DNA of 64,000 bases from NCBI GenBank assembly GCA_051866775.1, contig JBJDXR010000038.1, positions 1 to 64,000 of the forward strand, read 5' to 3'. The position numbers and the translations under genes are program-made. A model generated the notes under the pieces. That model had not been told where the DNA came from and ran no database searches. It saw only the letters and a program-made list of their open reading frames with translations. This DNA is from RUG626 sp051866775 (GTDB lineage Bacteria > Bacillota > Clostridia > Oscillospirales > Oscillospiraceae). Positions 25,608 through 33,374 of the stretch are shown here, piece after piece (positions within the stretch are counted from its first letter, which is position 1; each line of letters starts with the position of its first letter).

Positions 25608-25644
25608 TTGTTATAAATATAACAGACTTCAGCCTCTTTGTCAA
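25608..25644 (-). promoter_or_regulatory. Hydrogenase promoter with Rex-like operator
   Basis: On the minus strand TTGACA (25639-25644) and TATATT (25616-25621) are 17 bp apart. The inverted repeat TTGTTATAAATATAACAG (25608-25625) covers the -10 box and fits the Rex consensus of TTGTTA and TAACAA half-sites six bases apart, with one mismatch. Rex is the NADH-sensing repressor of fermentation genes in Gram-positives. Next to it, GGGGC-AAAC-GCCCC (25589-25602) can form a leader hairpin. Confidence 0.75.
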
Positions 25645-25729
25645 CGGGAAGGGTCTTTAAATCTGCTTGATGTGCAATTTTTTTAAATCATTTCATAAAA
25701 CTCCGCAATATGTACTAAATTTCGAACAT

Positions 25730-26437
25730 TTAAACAGCAAATCCGCCGTCGGCACTTATTATCTGCCCCGTTATGAACGACGCCTTGTCCGACGCCAGAA
25801 ACGCAGCAAGCTCCGCAACCTCCTGAGCCGTTCCGAGACGGCACAAAGGGGTCTCCTCGCAAAGCTCCCGCACCGTCTCAGGGGTAAGGCTGCCGTTCAT
25901 CTCCGTATCTATGACGCCGGGTGCGATACAGTTTACCGTTATCCCCGACGGTCCCAGCTCCTTACTCAGCGCCTTGGTCATCCCGATGAGCGCGGCCTTG
26001 GAGGCGGAATAAGCCACCTCGCAGGAGGCCCCGCGCAGTCCCCACATTGAGGAAATAATTATTATCCTCCCCCACTTTTCATGCACCATATGCGGTATGG
26101 CCATACGGCAGGCATTGTAAGCCCCCTCCACATTTACGGCAAATATCCGGCGCCACTCTTCCGGTGAGGTGTCTGTAAAAAGCTTCTGAAGAGCAATCCC
26201 CGCGTTTACCACCAGAATATCCACGTTTCCGACAGCTTTAAACATTTTTTCCACAGAAGCCGGGTCGGAGACATCTGCCATAAGAGCCTCTCCGCCTATC
26301 TGATACGCCGTATCCTCCGCCTGCTCGCGGCTTTTAAGGTAGTTTACCGCAACAAAATGCCCCTCCCGGGCAAGCGCCTGGGCGCAGGCCCTTCCAATTC
26401 CCCGGGAAGCTCCGGTAACAAGTGCACGTTTTTTCAT
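25730..26437 (-). CDS. SDR-family oxidoreductase, FabG-like
   Basis: A 235-residue NAD(P)-dependent reductase with TGASRGIG (8-15), VNAGIAL (NAG motif), ISSMWG with catalytic Ser, and the YSASK active site, ending GQIISADGGFAV as in 3-oxoacyl-ACP reductases. Two residues are worth noting: the NNAG motif reads VVNAG, and the core is slightly short. It follows the bofA-like gene by 15 bp and is probably cotranscribed. With no other fatty-acid gene nearby, a housekeeping FabG role is unproven. Confidence 0.88.
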   Translation of the reverse strand: MKKRALVTGASRGIGRACAQALAREGHFVAVNYLKSREQAEDTAYQIGGEALMADVSDPASVEKMFKAVGNVDILVVNAGIALQKLFTDTSPEEWRRIFAVNVEGAYNACRMAIPHMVHEKWGRIIIISSMWGLRGASCEVAYSASKAALIGMTKALSKELGPSGITVNCIAPGVIDTEMNGSLTPETVRELCEETPLCRLGTAQEVAELAAFLASDKASFITGQIISADGGFAV

Positions 26438-26452
26438 ACCTATTCTCCTGCT

Positions 26453-26752
26453 TTATATGAGCATGAGCCACTTGAGTGCAAGCAGCAGCGCCACTCCGGG
26501 AAGCCCGAGTATACCGACCACAGCGGCATTCAGCCAGTTCACTCCTATGGTAACTCCGATGGAAGCTCCGAATTTATTTATCAGTATCAGCGCCGCAAAG
26601 CCCAGAGCGGTATTTATAAGCAGCTTGACCACAAGCTTTAAGGGCTTTGTGAAAAGCAGCACCGCCAGAACAACAAGCACCACGGTTATTATTCCCGGCG
26701 CTATGCCAATTTCAGCCGACACTGTCTCCATTACATTTTCAACGGTATCCAT
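26453..26752 (-). CDS. BofA-family protein (pro-sigma-K processing inhibitor-like)
   Basis: A small membrane protein of 99 residues from ATG 26752, preceded by AAGGAGG. It has three hydrophobic stretches (GIITVVLVVLAVLLF, LLINTALGFAALILI, AAVVGILGLPGVALLLALKWL); the last resembles the conserved BofA end. In Bacillus BofA holds the SpoIVFB protease inactive during sporulation. Clostridial homologues occur even where that pathway differs, so presence supports sporulation ancestry but not mechanism. Forms a pair with the downstream SDR. Confidence 0.8.
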   Translation of the reverse strand: MDTVENVMETVSAEIGIAPGIITVVLVVLAVLLFTKPLKLVVKLLINTALGFAALILINKFGASIGVTIGVNWLNAAVVGILGLPGVALLLALKWLMLI

Positions 26753-26895
26753 ATTATGCCTCCTTGTAAGCCTTAGGGGTATATTATATACTGTATTCCA
26801 ATGAGATACAAAATATTTATTTGTCAGCAGCCTGTCTGCAAATACTAAGCCGCAAGAGGAAAAACACAAGGGCCTCGGCGCACACTATAGCTCAC

Positions 26896-27660
26896 TCATA
26901 TCTCCCGGTCTTTTAACGCTTTTCCTCTTATTCGTACATAATCGGCACACCATGCGCCCTCTCGGTAAAGCTCACCCTTCAGTGACTGCACCGCAGTGTG
27001 TATCATCTCATCTTTTTCAGCGCTGCCTATGCCCTCGAAGGGGCTCCTTACGAACATCCTTATCCAGTCCTCAAGCCCGTTCTCTCCGCTGAGCCTGGTG
27101 GGCCGGTCAAACAACGTCATAAACGTAACCTTAAAGCCCGACTGCTCCAGCAGCCCGGCATACTCCCCGATAGTCGGGAAGTAAAAAGGCATCACATATC
27201 TATATCCGCGTTTTTCGAAGGCCTCAGAAAGCGCTGAGTGTATAAGCACGTTGTTTCCATAGCCTCCGAACTCAAAAACCAACTGCCCGCCATGCTTGAG
27301 CTGCCTGTTTATACAGTTCAGCATCGGCCGCTGCTTTTTTTCGTCTATCCAGTGGAACACGGCGTTTGAAAACACCGCGTCTACACGCTCCCCAAGCTCA
27401 AAGTCCGTGGCATCCGCCTTCACGAATTGCAGTTCAGGATAGTTCTTTCGCGCAATCTCCAGCAGCTCAGCGGAATCATCCAAGCCGACAGCCCTCCCAC
27501 AAAGCTCCGAGAGCTTTTTTGTCAACGCGCCGTTGCCGCATCCAAGATCAAGAACCGTCATATCCTGCTCAATGTTCAGCAGCTCCATAACGCTGCCGCC
27601 AAACTGATGGACAAAGGAAAAATCCTTTGTATACTTTTCTGCATCCCATTTTATATTCAT
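26896..27660 (-). CDS. Class I SAM-dependent methyltransferase, trans-aconitate methyltransferase-like
   Basis: A methyltransferase of 254 residues from ATG 27660 (MNIKWDAEKYTKDFSFV); the longer open frame above reaches the duplicated tRNA region and is not coding. SAM motifs: VLDLGCGNGALTKKL, LDDSAELLEIARKN, ADATDF, and the VFSNAVFHWIDEK motif typical of the Tam/ubiE-like group. Substrate unknown. A TATAAT -10 box lies at 27683-27688. Monocistronic. Confidence 0.85.
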   Translation of the reverse strand: MNIKWDAEKYTKDFSFVHQFGGSVMELLNIEQDMTVLDLGCGNGALTKKLSELCGRAVGLDDSAELLEIARKNYPELQFVKADATDFELGERVDAVFSNAVFHWIDEKKQRPMLNCINRQLKHGGQLVFEFGGYGNNVLIHSALSEAFEKRGYRYVMPFYFPTIGEYAGLLEQSGFKVTFMTLFDRPTRLSGENGLEDWIRMFVRSPFEGIGSAEKDEMIHTAVQSLKGELYREGAWCADYVRIRGKALKDREI

Positions 27661-28014
27661 TGCATCACCGCCTGTTCTTTGTATTATAGCATATCGCATA
27701 TGCAGATTTCCACAGTATTGTGAGCTTACGGTATCTCTTACAGAGAATCCTTGGAGCGCCGTCTGCCCTGCATCATTAAACAAAAGTGAAGCTTGCGGCA
27801 TCACACCGCATAAAAAACAAATAAAAAAGCCGAAGCTGTTGCTTCGACCTTTTTGTTTATGGAGCGGCTTACGAGGCTCGAACCCGCTTTTTCCCATGCG
27901 GCCGGCCGCATGGGGCCCCACCTCCTTTATTAAACGTGCCTTCGGCACAGGTGGAGGCAGCGAGTTTTTCTCAAATAAAAAAAGCCGAAGCTGTTGCTTC
28001 GACCTTTTTGTTTA
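27661..28014. repeat. Duplicated tRNA-Gly 3' end and terminator flanking an 84-bp palindromic insert
   Basis: Block 27818-27887 is a near-perfect direct copy of 27972-28042: the tRNA-Gly(GCC) terminator hairpin plus the 3' acceptor and T-arm of the tRNA. The upstream copy lacks the 5' half of a tRNA, so it is a fragment. Between the copies lie the perfect palindrome CCATGCGGCCGGCCGCATGG (27894-27913), a small hairpin GTGCC-TTCG-GCAC, and an inverted partial match to the tRNA anticodon/T-arm region (near 27950-27968). Positions 27661-27817 hold the methyltransferase promoter and nothing else I recognise. Confidence 0.8.
27976..28003 (-). terminator. Terminator of tRNA-Gly(GCC)
   Basis: GTCGAAGC-AACA-GCTTCGGC followed by seven T on the minus strand, immediately after the tRNA. 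A second copy lies at 27823-27849 in the duplicated block. Confidence 0.85.
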
Positions 28015-28090
28015 TGGAGCGGCTTACGAGGCTCGAACTCGCTACCTCCACCTTGGCAAGGTGGCGCTCTACCAGATGAGCTAAAGCCGC
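28015..28090 (-). tRNA. tRNA-Gly(GCC)
   Basis: A 76-nt cloverleaf with encoded CCA. The acceptor GCGGCTT pairs with AAGCCGC; the anticodon stem CCACC/GGTGG encloses TTGCCAA, giving anticodon GCC; the T-arm reads GAGTTCGAGCCTC. Confidence 0.95.
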
Positions 28091-28180
28091 ATTTTCTTGA
28101 GCGGGATTTATTATAATCATTTTCCCGGCAAATGTCAATGAAAAAATGCGGAATTTTTCGAAAAATTCCGCATTTTTCTC

Positions 28181-29494
28181 TTATTCTCCGGCATCCCCCG
28201 CTGGGTTCTCAGGCTCACCTGTCCCATCCGGAGAAGTCACCGCAGGCTCTTCCGGCGGAACCTCGCCCTCGGAAGTTCCCTCCGTCCCTGACGGCTCTCC
28301 CTGTGACGCATGGGCCACCCCATCTCCTTCGATGCTTGCCGGGAGCGTATTCTCTTCCACAAACTCAGTACCGGCGCACTCTGGGTATGACATCGGATCC
28401 CACCAGTATTCCTCCTGCATCTGGCTGTCGTTAAAGAACAGCCCGCTCTCCGCGTCAAAACGCGAGCTGTCAACATGGTAATACTCGCCGCTTTCAAGCT
28501 TCACAAGATTCCAGGCGTGGTTTATATTATTCAGTCTCCCGCGTATGACCACACACTCTATTCCAAGCTCATTGCACAGCAGCTTCATCGCCATGGCGTA
28601 GCCTTCACCGACAGCCTTTCCAAGGATGATCGCGCCATACGCCGTGAAGGAGTTATACCAGCGGCTGTAGTTATCTGAATTTGCCCGCGCCTCGTCATAT
28701 ACGACATTGCCGCCAAGATAGGAGCAAAGTGACGCCACCTTCTCCTGTACCGTCTCCCCCTCTATCGACTGCGCTATTCTTTCAGCTTCCGCTATAAGCT
28801 CATCCCGGCGCTTTCCCGCCGTGTTGTCTGTATACGGGAAAGACAGGTTTATCTCAAGTATACCCCGGTAGCTGTTCTCCGGGTAATAGCTTACGGAGTA
28901 CTTCGGATAATACAGCACCAGATCCGGATTCCCGTAATATACGCTGTCAATGGTGCTTTCGAGCATCTCCTCCGTTATTTGATTTTGTTCAAGGAGGAAT
29001 GCCGCCGTTGTTGTTCTCTGGGCAAGGATATCCTTTATATACTCGTATATGTCATCCGTGCCGGCAAGCTCAATGATCTGGCTGATCTCCTCCTGAGTCT
29101 TCTTGTAAATGACCGTGATCTCCGCCTCATAGTAGGATACTATCTTATTAAGGCTGTAGTTAATGTAATACACAGCGTATGCGCCGAGAGGCGTCTCGCT
29201 TGACACAGCCAGGCATATCTCAGCAAGGTCGCTGTCAATATCGCCGTTATAGGTATCGAACCTGACGGTGCCGTGCTCTATCCCCGCCTCAACAAAGGAC
29301 CGGATCGCCTCATAAAGCCCGGTATAGGTGGAGACCTCCGCGGACATCTCAGCCTCCTGTGAGCTTAGCGGGGTGCTCGATGTGTGCTTTGATGAATCGG
29401 AATACTCACCCTCGATCAGCGCGGAACAGCCCGTGGTAAAAAGCAATACTGCACACAGCAGAAGCAAAACAGTTTTTTTGAGCAAAGAAATCAC
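28181..29494 (-). CDS. Lipoprotein with a transglutaminase-like domain lacking the catalytic Cys
   Basis: A 437-residue exported lipoprotein: signal peptide with lipobox ending at Cys23 (LLFTTGC), a helical domain (about 50-210), a transglutaminase-like fold (about 225-350) and an acidic Pro/Glu/Gly tail (about 385-437). The fold shows the His and Asp of the triad (NHAWNLVKL, His326; YYHVDSSRF, Asp342), but the position of the nucleophile in the usual VCEGYA motif reads VGEGYA (Gly296, codon GGT where TGT would be Cys). It is therefore predicted inactive as a protease or transglutaminase and may bind peptides or cell wall. The likely start is GTG 29494, though its spacing from AAAGG is short; TTG 29485 is an alternative. 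Confidence 0.8.
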   Translation of the reverse strand: MISLLKKTVLLLLCAVLLFTTGCSALIEGEYSDSSKHTSSTPLSSQEAEMSAEVSTYTGLYEAIRSFVEAGIEHGTVRFDTYNGDIDSDLAEICLAVSSETPLGAYAVYYINYSLNKIVSYYEAEITVIYKKTQEEISQIIELAGTDDIYEYIKDILAQRTTTAAFLLEQNQITEEMLESTIDSVYYGNPDLVLYYPKYSVSYYPENSYRGILEINLSFPYTDNTAGKRRDELIAEAERIAQSIEGETVQEKVASLCSYLGGNVVYDEARANSDNYSRWYNSFTAYGAIILGKAVGEGYAMAMKLLCNELGIECVVIRGRLNNINHAWNLVKLESGEYYHVDSSRFDAESGLFFNDSQMQEEYWWDPMSYPECAGTEFVEENTLPASIEGDGVAHASQGEPSGTEGTSEGEVPPEEPAVTSPDGTGEPENPAGDAGE

Positions 29495-29511
29495 CGCCTT
29501 TCAAACAGGCA

Positions 29512-31758
29512 CTAGTCGAGCAGGCTGATCTGCTGCTCCTCCCTGTCCTCGTCGTGTACCAGTGCGCCGGCAGCAGGGATGTTGCGCACGCGGTACCTGG
29601 GAACATTCTTGATCTGCGTGTCCTCAACCGGCTGCACTTCCGAAACGACCCGGTTTTTCTTCAGCGTCATCACTGCTACTCCCTGTGAGGATTTCGTGGT
29701 CTTCGGCGCCATAAGCGCGGTGGAAAACACCATCGCCCTGCCGTCGGAGGAGTAAGCCGCTATCTCAACATCTTCACTGAGCGGCATTATGCGCACAAGC
29801 GGGCTTTTATCAGAATAAGCGCCTGTCAGCTTGCGCCGGTTGGTCTTGGTCTCAAAGCCGGACAGCGCTATCCTGGCGGCCTTGCCGTTTTCAAAGAAGA
29901 ATATCACACTGCCTGAGTAATCTCCGGGATCCATAACAAATATCGCGTTCTCGCCCTCGTCCATCTTGAGGGCAGCGGGAAGATACGTTCCCAGAGCAGA
30001 AGCCTTCGTATCCGGGAAATCATAAAGATGCGCCTTATAGCACTGGTACCTATCGGTGAACACCAAAAGTCCCGCGTTGTTTGACGCCTCAAATGAAGTT
30101 AGGAGGCCGTCCCCCTCTTTAAATTTCTGCTCACCCGACATCCTGAGTGACAGCGGCGTTATCTTCTTAAGATATCCTTCTCTTGAGAAAAACACCGTGA
30201 CCGGGTAGTCCTCCTGCGCCTCTTCCTCCTCCGGTTCCTCAATGTCCTCAGAATAAACTATCGTCGTTCTCCTCGGCTCGCCATATTTCTTTATGACGGT
30301 CTCAAGCTCCGTCTTGATAATCTTTTTTATTCGCTTTTTGTTTGCTAGAGTGTCCTCGAGGTCCGCGATTTCCGCCTCAAGCTTATCTATGTCCTGAAGG
30401 CGCTTTAAAATGTACTCCTTATTTATATTGCGCAGCTTGATCTCAGCCACAAATTCAGCCTGTATTTCGTCTATGCCGAAGCCTATCATAAGGTTCGGTA
30501 TGACCTCCGCCTCCTCCTCAGTCTCGCGGATTATCTTTATAGCCTTATCAATATCAAGCAGTATTTTGCCAAGGCCCTTGAGAAGGTGCAGCCTGTCCTT
30601 TTTCTTCTGAAGGTCACAGAACACCCTGCGGCGTATGGATTCCATCCGCCACGCCGTCCACTCGGAAAGTATCTCCCTGATACCCATGACCTTGGGCGTT
30701 CCCGCGACGAGTATATTGAAGTTGCAGGAGAAGGAATCCTGAAGGGGCGTCGTCTTAAAGAGCTTTGCCATCAGCTTTTCCGGGTCTGTACCGCGCTTTA
30801 GATCAATGGTCAGCTTAAGGCCCGACAGGTCCGTCTCATCGCGCATATCGGATATCTCCCGCACCTTGCCGGTCTTTACCATGTCCGCCACCTTATCCAT
30901 TATGGCCTCAGCTGTGGTGGTGTAGGGTATCTCATATATCTCGATGAGGTTCTCCTTTTTGTCATAGCGCCATTTTGCCCGCAGCTTTATTCCGCCGCGT
31001 CCGGTCTCATACACCTCCCGCAGTGCGGCGGCGTCATACACCAGCTCCCCTCCGGTGGAGAAATCCGGTGCCGTCAGCGTGCTCATTATATCGCACTCAG
31101 GGTCATTGAGATACGCTATCTCCGTGCGGCACACTTCCTCAAGGTTAAACGAGCATATATTGGAAGCCATACCAACGGCGATGCCCATATTCGCGCTTAC
31201 CAGCACATTTGGGAATGTGGTCGGCAGCAGCGTCGGCTCCTTCATAGTGGAGTCGTAATTATCCATAAAATCAACTGTATCGCTGTCGATATCCCTAAAC
31301 AGCTCCGCGCAGATCGGCGCCAGCTTTGCCTCAGTATAGCGGCTTGCGGCGTAGGACATATCCCGGGAATAGACCTTTCCGAAGTTTCCCTTGGAGTCCA
31401 CAAAGGGCGCAATAAGCGCCGCATACCCCTTGGACAGGCGAACCATCGTCTCATAAATAGCGGCATCTCCGTGGGGGTTAAGGCGCATGGTCTGCCCGAC
31501 TATATTGGCAGACTTCGTCCTCCCGCCCGTCAGAAGTCCCATCTTATACATCGTATACAGAAGCTTTCTGTGGGCCGGCTTAAAGCCGTCTATCTCAGGT
31601 ATTGCTCTGGAAACAATGACGCTCATGGCGTAGGGCATATAGTTGATTTCCAGTGTGTCCGTTATGGGCTGGTTCAGCACCTCCGCGTGCAGCCCCACCA
31701 CATTTGGATTTGGATTTATTCTTTTCGGCGTGTTCTCACCGGAATTTTTTCTGGGCAT
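29512..31758 (-). CDS. Type II topoisomerase A subunit, ParC/GyrA-like
   Basis: A 748-residue DNA-cleaving subunit that works with the B subunit at 34905. The breakage-reunion domain has the catalytic Tyr141 in AASRYTEAK and conserved SRAIPEIDGFKPAHRKLLY and NPHGDAAIYETMVRLS; it is followed by a coiled-coil gate (about 440-495) and a reduced C-terminal propeller (about 500-735) lacking an obvious GyrA box. The short C-terminal domain points to topoisomerase IV, or to the divergent second topoisomerase pair of Clostridia, rather than gyrase. Good GAGGAG site. Genes for serine dehydratase lie between it and the B subunit. Confidence 0.9.
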   Translation of the reverse strand: MPRKNSGENTPKRINPNPNVVGLHAEVLNQPITDTLEINYMPYAMSVIVSRAIPEIDGFKPAHRKLLYTMYKMGLLTGGRTKSANIVGQTMRLNPHGDAAIYETMVRLSKGYAALIAPFVDSKGNFGKVYSRDMSYAASRYTEAKLAPICAELFRDIDSDTVDFMDNYDSTMKEPTLLPTTFPNVLVSANMGIAVGMASNICSFNLEEVCRTEIAYLNDPECDIMSTLTAPDFSTGGELVYDAAALREVYETGRGGIKLRAKWRYDKKENLIEIYEIPYTTTAEAIMDKVADMVKTGKVREISDMRDETDLSGLKLTIDLKRGTDPEKLMAKLFKTTPLQDSFSCNFNILVAGTPKVMGIREILSEWTAWRMESIRRRVFCDLQKKKDRLHLLKGLGKILLDIDKAIKIIRETEEEAEVIPNLMIGFGIDEIQAEFVAEIKLRNINKEYILKRLQDIDKLEAEIADLEDTLANKKRIKKIIKTELETVIKKYGEPRRTTIVYSEDIEEPEEEEAQEDYPVTVFFSREGYLKKITPLSLRMSGEQKFKEGDGLLTSFEASNNAGLLVFTDRYQCYKAHLYDFPDTKASALGTYLPAALKMDEGENAIFVMDPGDYSGSVIFFFENGKAARIALSGFETKTNRRKLTGAYSDKSPLVRIMPLSEDVEIAAYSSDGRAMVFSTALMAPKTTKSSQGVAVMTLKKNRVVSEVQPVEDTQIKNVPRYRVRNIPAAGALVHDEDREEQQISLLD

Positions 31759-31781
31759 GACTTCTCCTCTTCAGGTTATCG

Positions 31782-32660
31782 TTAATCGCTTGGTATCTCC
31801 GGGGGCGTGTATCTCTGACCGGTAGGCGTGGCTGCAAGCCCGCCTTTTCCTGTCTCCCGCAGGGCCTGGGGGAGACAGGCCCCCACCTCCGCCATGGCCT
31901 GTATGACCTCATCAGGCGGGATGCGGCTTTTTATTCCCGCAAGGGCCATCTGGGCGCAGGAGACCGCATTCACCGCACCGATCACGTTGCGCTTAACGCA
32001 TGGCACCTCCACAAGCCCGCCCACAGGGTCGCACACAAGCCCTAAAAGTGATTTTAAGGCCAGCGCCGCGGCGTTGGCACACATATCCGGTGTGCCTCCC
32101 TGCAAATTCGTAAGCGCAGCAGCGGCCATTGCCGAGGCCGAGCCTATCTCAGCCTGACAGCCGCCCTCCGCTCCGGATATAGACGCCGTCCCCGCAATGA
32201 CGGAGCCGATCCCCGCGGCGACGTAAAGAGCCTCTATAAGCATCTCATCGGAACACCCAAGCCTCCTTTGCGACGGCAGCAGCACTGCCGGGAGCACCCC
32301 GCAGGCCCCCGCCGTGGGTGCGGCGGCTATACGCTTCATACAGGAGTTACACTCGCCCATTCTCAGCGCCCCGGCTATCACCTGCGCCATAAAATCACCG
32401 CAAATTACATCACCTTTTGCGGAAAATGCGGCCATAAGGCCGGCATCCCCGCCGGAAAGACCGCTTGCGGAGCGGTCCTTCGGATTATATGACCTGTCCG
32501 CCTCCTTCATAACGGCAAGTACGGCCGACATCTTATTCCACGAATTCTGCTCGGATATCCCCTCTCCGCGGCAGTCGTCGATCTGAACGGCCTTCCAAAG
32601 GGGAAGGCTCTCCTCCTCTGCAAAGCTAAGCAGTGAGGATATAGATTCAAATTCACTCAT
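31782..32660 (-). CDS. sdaAA: L-serine dehydratase, iron-sulfur-dependent, alpha subunit
   Basis: A 292-residue subunit of the oxygen-sensitive [4Fe-4S] enzyme that turns L-serine into pyruvate and ammonia. It has the typical PTAGACGVLPAVL stretch, SGAEGGCQAEIGSA and CDPVGGLVEVPCVKRN, with Cys ligands of the cluster. The start overlaps the beta-subunit stop by 4 bp (ATGA), implying equal translation. Supports amino-acid fermentation. Confidence 0.95.
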   Translation of the reverse strand: MSEFESISSLLSFAEEESLPLWKAVQIDDCRGEGISEQNSWNKMSAVLAVMKEADRSYNPKDRSASGLSGGDAGLMAAFSAKGDVICGDFMAQVIAGALRMGECNSCMKRIAAAPTAGACGVLPAVLLPSQRRLGCSDEMLIEALYVAAGIGSVIAGTASISGAEGGCQAEIGSASAMAAAALTNLQGGTPDMCANAAALALKSLLGLVCDPVGGLVEVPCVKRNVIGAVNAVSCAQMALAGIKSRIPPDEVIQAMAEVGACLPQALRETGKGGLAATPTGQRYTPPEIPSD

Positions 32661-33328
32661 AGCAGTGCCTCCTCCGGAGCTATGCGGGTCACCTTATATA
32701 TCCCCTCCAGGCCCCTAAGCTCCGTCATAAGCTCCTTAGGTATCGGCTGGTCACACTCAATGACCATAAGCGCTCTTCCGCCGCGGGTATCCCTCTCAAG
32801 GCGCAGCGACGCCACATTAAGGCCATGCGATGCTATCGCGCCGGATATTCTGCTCACAAACCCGGGCCTGTCGGCATTGTGAACTATAAGCGTGGGCATT
32901 GTCCCGGTAAAATCCACCTTAAGCCCGTCAAGTTCAAAAACATTTATGCGTCCTCCGCCCAACGAGGAGGCTCCCACGCTCACTCTTCCTCCGGACAGTC
33001 CGCGCGCCTCGATAACAGCGCTGTTTGGGTGGACATTTTTAAGCCTGCACACTCCAAAGCTGAATGTAAATCCCGCCTCCCGCGCTATGCTGAAGCTCTC
33101 CGGGATCCGCAGGTCGTCCGGATTCATTCCCAGAAGCCCTGCAATTATCGCCTGATGTGTGCCGTGCCCCGCCCCGGTGGAGGCAAAGGAGCCGTGAAGC
33201 AGGATCCTTGCCGACGCGGGCACATCCCCCAAAAGCCTTCTGGTGATCTGCCCTATTCTCACCGCCCCGGCGGTGTGGGAGCTGGACGGTCCCACCATTA
33301 TCGGTCCCATAATATCAAAAATATTCAT
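32657..33328 (-). CDS. sdaAB: L-serine dehydratase, iron-sulfur-dependent, beta subunit
   Basis: A 223-residue partner of SdaAA. N-terminal MNIFDIMGPIMVGPSSSHTAGAVRIGQ is the family hallmark, and a C-terminal ACT domain (about 145-215, RPGFVSRISGAIASHGLNVASL) may sense an amino acid. ATG 33328 is chosen to give the canonical N-terminus; GTG 33340 is an in-frame alternative. Upstream lies the stalk-domain gene on the same strand, 46 bp away. Confidence 0.93.
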   Translation of the reverse strand: MNIFDIMGPIMVGPSSSHTAGAVRIGQITRRLLGDVPASARILLHGSFASTGAGHGTHQAIIAGLLGMNPDDLRIPESFSIAREAGFTFSFGVCRLKNVHPNSAVIEARGLSGGRVSVGASSLGGGRINVFELDGLKVDFTGTMPTLIVHNADRPGFVSRISGAIASHGLNVASLRLERDTRGGRALMVIECDQPIPKELMTELRGLEGIYKVTRIAPEEALL

Positions 33329-33374
33329 AGAACACCCCACAAACCGCGCATACTCTTCGTTCTATTTAAAACCC

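Noticed and set aside
27818..28042. The tRNA-Gly repeats as attL/attR of a resident integrated element
   Set aside because: Only 84 bp lies between the copies, with no integrase or cargo. At most it is a scar or a miniature element.
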